NCBI GenBank assembly: GCA_031272885.1
Contig: JAISSX010000075.1
Location: 1-64,000, forward strand
DNA from: Bifidobacteriaceae bacterium
Lineage (GTDB): Bacteria; Actinomycetota; Actinomycetes; Actinomycetales; WQXJ01
Direction: 5' to 3'
Length of the DNA stretch: 64,000 nucleotides
Positions 12,242 to 20,076 of this stretch are shown here, piece by piece. Position 1 is the first letter of the stretch. The number at the start of each line of letters is the position of its first letter. Made by a program: the position numbers and the translations under genes. The notes beneath the pieces were generated by a model that saw only the letters and a program-made list of their open reading frames with translations, searched no databases and was not told the origin of the DNA.

Positions 12242-12286
12242 TCGATGCACCTCCTTCGGTTGGCTTGGTAGCAACAGAAAGAAGAA

Positions 12287-12337
12287 ACTACAGGAGGCGC
12301 CGCGGCGTTGTCAAGCGCTTCTTCGGAATTTTTTTTT
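12287..12337 (-). promoter_or_regulatory. Strong promoter of the candidate large ncRNA
   Basis: Minus strand A9 (12337-12329), TTGACA (12314-12309), N16, TGTAGT (12292-12287). Confidence 0.6.
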
Positions 12338-12426
12338 CGCGGGTCGCGCCGGGGGTGCCTCGCGGAGTGGGCGGCCCGTACCATTGGGCTGGTACCAACA
12401 GGCAAAGACGCAGGTGAAGGAGCCCC

Positions 12427-12816
12427 ATGAGCAGCATCGAACCCGGTCTCACGGCCACCGCGGAAGTGACGGTTGGAACCGCCCTGACGGCCGTGGCCAT
12501 CGGCAGCGGCAGCCTCGAAGTGTTTGCCACCCCGGCCCTGGTGGCGTTGATGGAACAGGCCGCCTGCGCCTGCCTGGCGGGGCGGCTGGAGCCGGGTACG
12601 ACCTCGGTGGGCGTGGCCATCGAAGTGGCCCACACCGCCGCCAGTCCGATTGGTGCCCAGGTGACGGCCACCGCCCAAGTTGTAGCGGTCGACGGCCGCC
12701 GGGTGGATTTCAAGGTGGCCGCGGCCGATGACGCCGGCGACATCGGACACGGCACCCACCGCCGCGTCATCGTGCACCGAGACCGCTTCCTAGCCAAACT
12801 CGCCATCCGCGGCTAA
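12427..12816 (+). CDS. Hotdog-fold thioesterase (fluoroacetyl-CoA thioesterase-like family)
   Basis: FATPALVALMEQAACACLAGRLEPGTTSVG...GTHRRVIV. Confidence 0.8.
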   Translation: MSSIEPGLTATAEVTVGTALTAVAIGSGSLEVFATPALVALMEQAACACLAGRLEPGTTSVGVAIEVAHTAASPIGAQVTATAQVVAVDGRRVDFKVAAADDAGDIGHGTHRRVIVHRDRFLAKLAIRG

Positions 12817-12841
12817 GGCCTGGTCAACCCGGACGGCCGCC

Positions 12842-13060
12842 TCAGCCGCTCGGCCGGTGGGAGTCGCGGCGGTGGCGAATAGAAACCACCTGCACCACCA
12901 AGATGTGCCCAAGGATTTGGTAGATGATGCGGTACTCCCCCCGCCGGGCCGAGTATCTGGGCGCCATCGGCAGGTCAAGTGGCTTGCCAACCCTGAAGGG
13001 GTCTTGAGCTAGTGGGCCTTGGATGAACTCCCAGCAAGCCACGGCCAACTCCGCCAATAG
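12842..13060 (-). pseudogene. RelE/ParE-type toxin, probably 5'-truncated remnant
   Basis: WEFIQGPLAQDPFRVGKPLDLPMAPRYSARRGEYRIIYQILGHILVVQVVSIRHRRDSHR matches the RelE C-terminal two-thirds; upstream sequence lacks the RelE N-terminus; no antitoxin adjacent. Confidence 0.6.
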
Positions 13061-13069
13061 ACTGTGGCA

Positions 13070-14518
13070 ATGAAGTGGCAAGGTGGCCTGTCCCAAGGCG
13101 AGTCCCAGAACCTGTCCCAGAATCAAGCCGCCCCGGACCCGCGCCCGGACACCAACGCCGTCTTGGGCGCCCAGGCGGCCCAGTGCATCGGCCGCCATTG
13201 GCCGGGCTCACAGGTGGAGGGCGCCACGGTCACGCTGGGTGACACCGGCATCGTCATCGAATGCTCCAACGCCAACCCCGGCCGCATGGGCACCCAACTC
13301 ACCGTGGGGCTGTACCTGCACGTCAGCGGCGGCCCCTTCGGCCCCGATCCGGCCTTCGCCTCGATCAGCGGCTACGCCGGCACGGCCACTCAAGCCATCC
13401 AAGAGGCCGCCTGCCTGTGGACCTGCACCTTCCTGGATCTGCTGGCCACCGCCAACCTGATCACGGGCCGCCAGGTTGAATGGCCGGTCACCACCCGCCC
13501 CGCCCAGATCATGGGCCGCGCCTACCAGGTCTATTCGAGCCACCTGGACCGGGCCTTCAGCGCCGGCCCCAGCGTTGGCGCCGGCGCCGGCGGCCCCGAA
13601 CTCACCACCAAGGAGCGACTGCAGGCCGCCCGGCAGCGCGTGGGCGGCGACGGCACCATGACCACCGCCGTCCTAGCCAGCGACACCCTCCCCCTCCACG
13701 CCTCGGACTATGCCCTGCTGCTCAGCACCTTCGCCGGCTTGATGCCGCAGCAGGTCACGCCAGAAGTCAAGGTGCACGGCGGCGACTGGCCGCCCGCCTG
13801 GCCGCCCCTGAACGCCATCGGGCAGGACCCTCCGGGCGGCGGCACGCTGCTGCGCGAACTGGCCATCGCCGTGCCGACCGAACCCGGCCACCTCGAACGC
13901 CACAACCTGGTCCGCACCCTCCAATGGCTGGCCGAATTCCGCACCGACCCTCCCCAGGCGGCCGGTTGGCGCGGTTGGCGCCGCCACCAGGGCCAACTCC
14001 AACCACCACTGACCGACGCAGACATCCAGGCCCAAGGCATCGACCCGGCAACCCTGCCGCCGGACTACCACAGTTTCTTGACTCAGGTCGGTTGGGGCGC
14101 CGGCCCCGGCTACGGCCTGGAGCGCCCCACCGCCAGCGGCAACGGCTGGTTCAAGCTGGCTGAGGCCGGTGACGGCATCATTTGGTACCTGGCGCCCGAT
14201 GGCGCGGTGTGGGCCGATGCCCGTCCCAACAGTGCCGGGATGGCGCAGTGCCACAAGTCGTTCACGGCCTGGTACGCCGGCTGGCTGGACAACGCCGTGG
14301 CCGGCCTACGTCCCTGGGTGCACTGGGAGGTCACCTGCGCCTCCCTGGGGGCCCTGGCCAAGGTCCGCGAACTACGCGCCAACGGCCAATCCATCGACGT
14401 CCGCCTCCAACTGAAAGACGAGGCCGGCCGGCCGCTGGAACCCTGCCACTACTGCCAAGCGTCGTTCGCCGAGATCGGCTTGGGCGACGGCGTCTGGCCC
14501 ACCCTCGAGGCGGGGTAA
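13070..14518 (+). CDS. Uncharacterised protein; C-terminal region resembles SUKH/SMI1-KNR4 proteins
   Basis: ORF 484 aa (ATG at 13070 likely); IDPATLPPDYHSFLTQVGWGAGPGYGLERP...FKLAEAGDGIIWYL. Confidence 0.6.
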   Translation: MKWQGGLSQGESQNLSQNQAAPDPRPDTNAVLGAQAAQCIGRHWPGSQVEGATVTLGDTGIVIECSNANPGRMGTQLTVGLYLHVSGGPFGPDPAFASISGYAGTATQAIQEAACLWTCTFLDLLATANLITGRQVEWPVTTRPAQIMGRAYQVYSSHLDRAFSAGPSVGAGAGGPELTTKERLQAARQRVGGDGTMTTAVLASDTLPLHASDYALLLSTFAGLMPQQVTPEVKVHGGDWPPAWPPLNAIGQDPPGGGTLLRELAIAVPTEPGHLERHNLVRTLQWLAEFRTDPPQAAGWRGWRRHQGQLQPPLTDADIQAQGIDPATLPPDYHSFLTQVGWGAGPGYGLERPTASGNGWFKLAEAGDGIIWYLAPDGAVWADARPNSAGMAQCHKSFTAWYAGWLDNAVAGLRPWVHWEVTCASLGALAKVRELRANGQSIDVRLQLKDEAGRPLEPCHYCQASFAEIGLGDGVWPTLEAG

Positions 14519-14573
14519 ACTAGGCAGGTTGCCCGCGCGCCATCGTGCACGGCAACACACGCATAACCCTCCT

Positions 14574-14592
14574 GCCACGGAGACACCGTGGC
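14574..14592 (+). promoter_or_regulatory. Hairpin in the rpsF 5' UTR (possible ribosomal-protein leader)
   Basis: GCCACGG-agaca-CCGTGGC, ~30 nt before the rpsF start. Confidence 0.4.
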
Positions 14593-14622
14593 CGCTGACG
14601 ACCATAGGAGGTGGGTTTACGC

Positions 14623-14910
14623 ATGCGTCCATACGAGATCATGATCATCCTTGATCCGGAAACCGAAGAGAAGGCCGTTCCCACGGTGCTCGGCCGGTTC
14701 ACCAAGGTGATCACCAAGGCCGGCGGCACCATCGACAACCAGGAAATCTGGGGCAAGCGCCGGCTGTCTTACGACATCAAGAAGAAGTCGGAAGGCATCT
14801 ACGCGGTCATCAACTTCACGGCCCCAGCCGAGGCAGCCAAGGAAATGGACCGTCTGCTCACCCTCAACGAGGCCGTGCTGCGCACCAAGCTGATGCGCGC
14901 GGACGCCTAG
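14623..14910 (+). CDS. rpsF: 30S ribosomal protein S6
   Basis: [20 protein letters not shown] taggaggt upstream. Confidence 0.97.
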   Translation: MRPYEIMIILDPETEEKAVPTVLGRFTKVITKAGGTIDNQEIWGKRRLSYDIKKKSEGIYAVINFTAPAEAAKEMDRLLTLNEAVLRTKLMRADA

Positions 14911-14922
14911 ACGGAGACCATC

Positions 14923-15429
14923 ATGGCTGGCGATACCGTAATCACCGTAGTGGGGAACCTGACCGGTGACCCCGAACTGCGTTTCACGCCCAACGGCGGC
15001 ACCTCGGTGGCCAACTTCACCATCGCCTCGACGCCGCGGAATTTCGACCGCGCCTCAGGCGAATGGCGGGACGGCGACACCCTGTTCCTGCGCTGCTCGG
15101 TGTGGCGCGAGGCGGCCGAAAATGTGGCCGAAACCCTAACCAAAGGCATGCGCGTCATCGTGCAAGGCCGCCTGACCCAGCGTTCCTACGAAACCCGTGA
15201 AGGCGAGCGCCGCACGGTGGTGGAACTGCAGGTTGACGAGGTGGGCCCGTCGCTGCGCTACGCCAGCGCCAAGGTGACCCGCAACGCCCGCTCCGGCGGC
15301 TACGGCGGCGGCGCGCCCAGCGGCGGCGGCGCCCCGGCCGGTGGCGGCGGCGGCAGCTACGGCCCGCCCATGGAAGATCCGTGGGCCGCCCCCGGCGTGA
15401 CCGGCGCTTCGGACGAGCCGCCGTTCTGA
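14923..15429 (+). CDS. ssb: Single-stranded DNA-binding protein
   Basis: [21 protein letters not shown]...DEPPF C-terminal tip. Confidence 0.96.
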   Translation: MAGDTVITVVGNLTGDPELRFTPNGGTSVANFTIASTPRNFDRASGEWRDGDTLFLRCSVWREAAENVAETLTKGMRVIVQGRLTQRSYETREGERRTVVELQVDEVGPSLRYASAKVTRNARSGGYGGGAPSGGGAPAGGGGGSYGPPMEDPWAAPGVTGASDEPPF

Positions 15430-15486
15430 CCGGCGGCCCCAACCCAAATCCCCTAAGACTTCAAGACACACAGCAAAGGATTCATC

Positions 15487-15723
15487 ATGGCTAAGCCTCC
15501 CGTGCGCAAGCCGCGGAAGAAGATCAGCCCCATCAAAGCCCAAGCCGTGGGCGAGATCGACTACAAGGACGTGGCCCTGCTGCGCAAGTTCGTCTCCGAC
15601 CGCGGCAAGATCCGGGCCCGCCGGGTGACCGGTGTGACGGTGCAGGAACAGCGGGCGATTGCCCGGGCCGTCAAGAACGCCCGCGAAATGGCCCTGCTGC
15701 CCTACTCCAGCTCGGGCCGCTGA
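15487..15723 (+). CDS. rpsR: 30S ribosomal protein S18
   Basis: [19 protein letters not shown]. Confidence 0.96.
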   Translation: MAKPPVRKPRKKISPIKAQAVGEIDYKDVALLRKFVSDRGKIRARRVTGVTVQEQRAIARAVKNAREMALLPYSSSGR

Positions 15724-15750
15724 CCAGCCGCCGATCGAAAGGAACAGACA

Positions 15751-16204
15751 CATGGCAAAGGTGATTCTGACCCGTGAAGTGACCGGCCTGGGCAGCGCCG
15801 GGGACGTGGTGACCGTCAAGGACGGTTACGCCCGCAACTACCTGCTGCCCCGCAAGTTCGCCACCTTGTGGACCAAGGGCGCGGAGAAGCAGATCGAAGT
15901 GATGCGCCGCGCCACGCGGGCCCGTGAGTTGGCCAGCGTGGAGGACGCCCTGGCGGCGCAGGAAACGCTGCGGGCCGCCACCGTGGAAGTGCCGGCCAAG
16001 GCCGGTAGCGGCGGGCGCCTGTTCGGCACCGTCACCACGGATGACATCGCGGCGGCGGTCAAGGCCGGTACCGGCTTTGACATCGACAAGCGGAAGATCG
16101 AACTGGCCGAACGCATCAAGACCACCGGTGATTACACGGTGACGGTGCGGCTGCACGAATCGGTGGTGGCGCCCATCGCCATCCGCGTGGTGGCAGCCCA
16201 GTAG
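15751..16204 (+). CDS. rplI: 50S ribosomal protein L9
   Basis: [34 protein letters not shown]. Confidence 0.97.
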
Positions 16205-16420
16205 GGCAGGTTCGGCGCCCAAGACTAGGGGGCGGCAACGGGCAGGTCGTGTCCGATGCCGCCCCCTCGCTTTGGCTGCCGGCTCGCCTCGAGCTTGCCT
16301 CGCAGGGGAACTACTCACCCGGGGCGGCGAGCGTCCAACTGGTGAGATGCGCCACAAATTCACAGGCTCGGGCAGCGGGTCCCCAGGTGAGGTGATCGAG
16401 GTCGCAGACTATGCCCAGGC

Positions 16421-16492
16421 CATCCACAGTTCGGCCCCACTTATCAACAGGAAAGCCGGGTTTCACCCACAGACAAGGGCCGGTTGTCCACA
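16421..16492. promoter_or_regulatory. Cluster of DnaA-box-like 9-mers upstream of dnaB
   Basis: ccatccaca, ttatcaaca (16441-16449) and ttgtccaca (16484-16492); the last matches the high-GC actinobacterial DnaA box. Confidence 0.5.
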
Positions 16493-16537
16493 AGAAAAGT
16501 GGGTCTGACCTGCGAAAACGGGCCAAGTCGGCTTAGA

Positions 16538-17998
16538 ATGTCGGTGGTCGCGGGTAGAACGGTAACCGTGACGCTCACACATGGCGGTAGTTCGAAAGGG
16601 GCAGGCTTGTCAGCGCTTGATTTCGAACTCGAAGCCTCCTCGGGTGACTTCGACCGCCTACCACCGCAGGACATCGTGGCCGAACAGTCGGTCCTGGGCG
16701 CCATGCTGATGTCGAAGGACGCCATCGCGGACGTGGTGGCGGTGCTGCACTCGGATGACTTCTACCGGCCGCAACACGAGACCATCTTCGGCGCTATCAC
16801 CGACATCTACGCCCGCGGCGAACCGGTTGACGCAGTCACGGTGTCAGCCGAACTGACGCGGCGCGGCGAACTGGGGCGCATCGGCGGCGCCCAATACCTG
16901 GCCGGCCTGATGGCTTCGGTGCCCACCGCCGCTAACGCCGGCTACTACGGGCAGATTGTGCGGGACCAGGCGGTGTTGCGGCGCCTGGTGGAGGCCGGCA
17001 CCCGCATCACCCAGCTTGGCTACACCAAGGACGGCGCCGCGGTTGACGAGCTGGTCAACTCGGCCCAGGCGGAGGTCTACGCAGTCACCGAACGCCAAGC
17101 CTCGGAGGACTACCAGCCGGTCGGCGAACTGTTCGATCCCGTGATTCAAGAGATTGAGGCGTTGCAGCACAGCCCCGGCGGCATCACCGGCGTACCCACC
17201 GGCATCACCAAGCTGGACCAGTTGACCGGCGGCCTGCAGGGCGGGCAGATGATCATCGTGGCCGCGCGGCCCGCCCAAGGCAAGTCCACCCTGGGCCTGG
17301 ACTTTGCCCGTTCGGCCGCCATCCGGCACAACCTGACCACGGTGGTGTTCTCGCTGGAGATGTCCAAGACGGAAATCATCCAACGCCTGGTCTCGGCCGA
17401 AACCGGGGTGTGGCTGCAGAACCTGCGGGCCGGCCGGGTGTCGGATCCGGAATGGACCAAGATTGCCGGGCGCATGGGTGCCATCAAAGCGGCGCCCCTG
17501 TTCATCGATGATTCGCCCAACATGTCGCTGATGGAGATCAGAGCCAAGTGCCGCCGCCTGAAGCAACGCAACAACCTGCAGTTGGTGGTGTTGGACTACC
17601 TGCAGTTGATGAGTTCGGGCCGCCGGGTGGAGTCCCGCCAGCAAGAGGTGTCCGAGTTCTCGCGCGCCCTCAAGCTACTGGCCAAGGAACTTGATGTGCC
17701 GGTGGTGGCCATCTCGCAGTTGAACCGCGCGGTGGAGCAGCGCGAAGGCAAGAAGCCGCAGATGAGCGACCTGCGTGAATCCGGTTCACTGGAGCAGGAC
17801 GCGGACGTCATCATCCTGGTGCATCGCATCGAGGCCAGCGATAAGGACGCTGACGCCCCGCGCGGCCCGGATGACCGCAACCGGGCGGGTGAGGCGCAGT
17901 TGATCCTGGCCAAGCACCGCAACGGCCCCACTGGCGTGGTGGACGTGGTGTTCCGGGGGCACGTGGCCCAGTTCGCCAACCTGCAAGAGTCGCTCTAG
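16538..17998 (+). CDS. dnaB: Replicative DNA helicase DnaB (intein-free)
   Basis: PPQDIVAEQSVLGAMLMSKDAI, ARPAQGKSTLGLDFAR Walker A, uninterrupted; start uncertain (a TTG near 16607 is also possible). Confidence 0.95.
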   Translation: MSVVAGRTVTVTLTHGGSSKGAGLSALDFELEASSGDFDRLPPQDIVAEQSVLGAMLMSKDAIADVVAVLHSDDFYRPQHETIFGAITDIYARGEPVDAVTVSAELTRRGELGRIGGAQYLAGLMASVPTAANAGYYGQIVRDQAVLRRLVEAGTRITQLGYTKDGAAVDELVNSAQAEVYAVTERQASEDYQPVGELFDPVIQEIEALQHSPGGITGVPTGITKLDQLTGGLQGGQMIIVAARPAQGKSTLGLDFARSAAIRHNLTTVVFSLEMSKTEIIQRLVSAETGVWLQNLRAGRVSDPEWTKIAGRMGAIKAAPLFIDDSPNMSLMEIRAKCRRLKQRNNLQLVVLDYLQLMSSGRRVESRQQEVSEFSRALKLLAKELDVPVVAISQLNRAVEQREGKKPQMSDLRESGSLEQDADVIILVHRIEASDKDADAPRGPDDRNRAGEAQLILAKHRNGPTGVVDVVFRGHVAQFANLQESL

Positions 17999-18026
17999 CC
18001 GGCGGGCCGCCGCAGCACCCGGGCCG

Positions 18027-18812
18027 CTAGCGCCGGGTCCGCACCGAATCAGCCGAGAGCTTGCCGCTGCGCACGTAGGCCTCGCGTTCTTGGCGCAAGT
18101 CGGCCACGTAGGGTGTGGCCAGGTCAGGCAGGGTCGCGCCGCCAGCCGCCAGGCTCAGCAGCCGGTCCGCCAGTTCGGGGTTGCGGGCCAGCACCGGGCC
18201 GTGCAGGTAGGTCGCCAGTACGTGGCCCTGCACCACACCCTCGGTGCCGTCACCGGCCGGCCCACCACTGCCGTTGCCGATGCCGCTGACCACCCGCGCC
18301 AGCGGCCGCGCCGCCGGTCCAAGGGCGGTGCCGCCGCCGTGGTTCTCGTAACCGGTCAGGGGTGGCAGGCCGGCCGCCGAGCCCGCTTCGGGTAGCACCT
18401 CGGCCCACACTTCGCCCACGGCCCGCGGTTCGCGCCGCCGTGTCACCGCGTCCAGCAGCCCCACCCCGGGCTCGATGGCGCCGCCCGCCACCTCGAAGTC
18501 GGTGCCCAACACCTGCAGACCGGCACAGACCGCGAAGATGCAGGCCCCGGCCTCGGCCGCCTGTTTGAAACCGGCCGATTGGCGCAGGTAACGGGCCGCC
18601 GCCACCTGTCCGGCGTCCTCACCGCCACCCAGCACATACAGGTCGCCTTGGGCCGGAATCGCGTCGCCCGGGCCAACGGTCACCACCTGGGGCGTCAGTC
18701 CACGGGCCTTGGCCCGCCGCGCCAACACCAGCAGATTGCCGCCGTCGCCGTAGGTGCCCATCAGTGTGGGAAACAGGTGCACGATGGCGATGGTTTGGCC
18801 GGCGTTCATCAC
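18027..18812 (-). CDS. gatD: Lipid II isoglutaminyl synthase, glutamine amidotransferase subunit
   Basis: IVHLFPTLMGTYGDGGNLLVL, IFAVCAGLQVLG catalytic Cys. Confidence 0.92.
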   Translation of the reverse strand: MMNAGQTIAIVHLFPTLMGTYGDGGNLLVLARRAKARGLTPQVVTVGPGDAIPAQGDLYVLGGGEDAGQVAAARYLRQSAGFKQAAEAGACIFAVCAGLQVLGTDFEVAGGAIEPGVGLLDAVTRRREPRAVGEVWAEVLPEAGSAAGLPPLTGYENHGGGTALGPAARPLARVVSGIGNGSGGPAGDGTEGVVQGHVLATYLHGPVLARNPELADRLLSLAAGGATLPDLATPYVADLRQEREAYVRSGKLSADSVRTRR

Positions 18813-20071
18813 TTCACCACCCTGGCCCGCAGCTCTTGGAAGGCCGTGTAGTTGGCCACGATGTCGACCGCCTCGCCGGCCGGCAGGCCGGCCAGACCGG
18901 CCAGCGGGTCTTCTGTCACACCGCGCAGTTCCAGCCCGGCCGTATCCAGGCGTACCGCCAGGTCGAAGCGGCGTTCACCGGACACCCACACCGGCATGGG
19001 GGCCAGTTGTTCGAACGGCACGTCCCAGATCCAGGACGGATCACGGCCGTCCTGGCCGCGGGCGTTCAACACCGTCACCAAGGCAGCGCCCGAGGTGCCA
19101 ACAATGCGCAGCATCTCGGCCCAACTGGCCGGGTTCTTGCCCAACAGCAGCCGCACCGGGTGGCCGTCCACGGTGGTGTTGATGTAGCGGCCGTCCACGT
19201 CTTCGACCTGTTCGCAGGCAGCCAAGGCTACCGCCGGGTCGATGCCGCGGCCGGCCGCGGCCGCCACGGCAATGGCGGCGTTGCCCACGTTGACCCGGCC
19301 CGGCAGTTTCAGATGCGGCGTCAGGGTGGTGCCGTCCGGGGTGACGATGCCGGTGGCGTCCGGGGTGATGGACCAGGCGGTTTGGGGCCGGGCCAGACCG
19401 CAGGCGGGGCAGCGCCACGGCGCGATCCCGGTGCCGTCGGCCGCCCGTTCCAGGGTGGCGCCGCACTCGGGGCACAGGGCGGCATCGTCGGTCCACCACT
19501 GCCCGCAGCCCACCCAAACCACACTGGGCGCCGGGCGGGCGGCCCACACCACCAGCGGATCATCGGCATTGGCCAGAATTATGGTCTTGTCGCTCAGTTG
19601 CTCGGCCATGGCGTGCCAACGCCGGGACAACATTTTGACCTCGCTGCCCCGGTCAAGCTGATCCCGCGTCAGGTTCATCAACACCAACTGGGTGGCCCCG
19701 GTTTGGGCAGCCATGGCCGGCAGGTGGGCCTCGTCCACCTCGATGGCGCCGAAGCCGGCCGCCCGGTCCGCCGCCAGGGCCGTCACCACTCCGGGGCCCA
19801 TGTTGGCGCCGGTCAGGTTGTGTGCCACGCGGCCTTTGGTGCGCAGCGCCCCCGCGATCATGCGGGTCGTGGTGGACTTGCCGTTAGTGGCACTGACCAG
19901 GGTGAGCTGCTTGCCGGCCGCCAGGCGGGTAATCAGAGCCGGGTCCACCTTCAACATCACCCGGCCACCCACCACCTGGCCGCGGCCGCGCCGCAGTAGC
20001 CGCGAGGCGGCAGCGGCCGCCCGCCCGGCGCCAAGCGCCAAACGGGCACGGGGGGGAAGGCTCACGGGCAC
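18809..20071 (-). CDS. murT: Lipid II isoglutaminyl synthase, Mur ligase-like subunit
   Basis: LTLVSATNGKSTTTRMIAGAL, CPECGATLERA..WRCPACGL zinc ribbon; 4-nt overlap with gatD. Confidence 0.92.
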   Translation of the reverse strand: MPVSLPPRARLALGAGRAAAAASRLLRRGRGQVVGGRVMLKVDPALITRLAAGKQLTLVSATNGKSTTTRMIAGALRTKGRVAHNLTGANMGPGVVTALAADRAAGFGAIEVDEAHLPAMAAQTGATQLVLMNLTRDQLDRGSEVKMLSRRWHAMAEQLSDKTIILANADDPLVVWAARPAPSVVWVGCGQWWTDDAALCPECGATLERAADGTGIAPWRCPACGLARPQTAWSITPDATGIVTPDGTTLTPHLKLPGRVNVGNAAIAVAAAAGRGIDPAVALAACEQVEDVDGRYINTTVDGHPVRLLLGKNPASWAEMLRIVGTSGAALVTVLNARGQDGRDPSWIWDVPFEQLAPMPVWVSGERRFDLAVRLDTAGLELRGVTEDPLAGLAGLPAGEAVDIVANYTAFQELRARVVK

Positions 20072-20076
20072 CAGTA

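Larger units (their letters stand above)
11203..12280 (-). ncRNA. Candidate giant structured non-coding RNA (GOLLD/ROOL-like), with embedded tRNA-like domain
   Basis: No credible long CDS in ~1.2 kb; minus-strand promoter TTGACA-N16-TGTAGT preceded by A9; GNRA hairpins (CCATC-GUGA-GATGG, CCCC-GCAA-GGGG, ACCATG-GGGA-CATGGT); terminal stem TGGGCGGG/CCCGCCCA. Confidence 0.6.

Noticed and set aside
11203-12280. RNase P RNA, tmRNA or group I/II intron
   Set aside because: Did not find the conserved rnpB cores, tmRNA tag/acceptor arrangement, or intron domain V/catalytic core; no intron-encoded protein
16538-17998. DnaB intein
   Set aside because: Helicase reads through Walker A and downstream motifs with no insertion
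18764-19999. 411-aa plus-strand ORF
   Set aside because: Antisense shadow of murT
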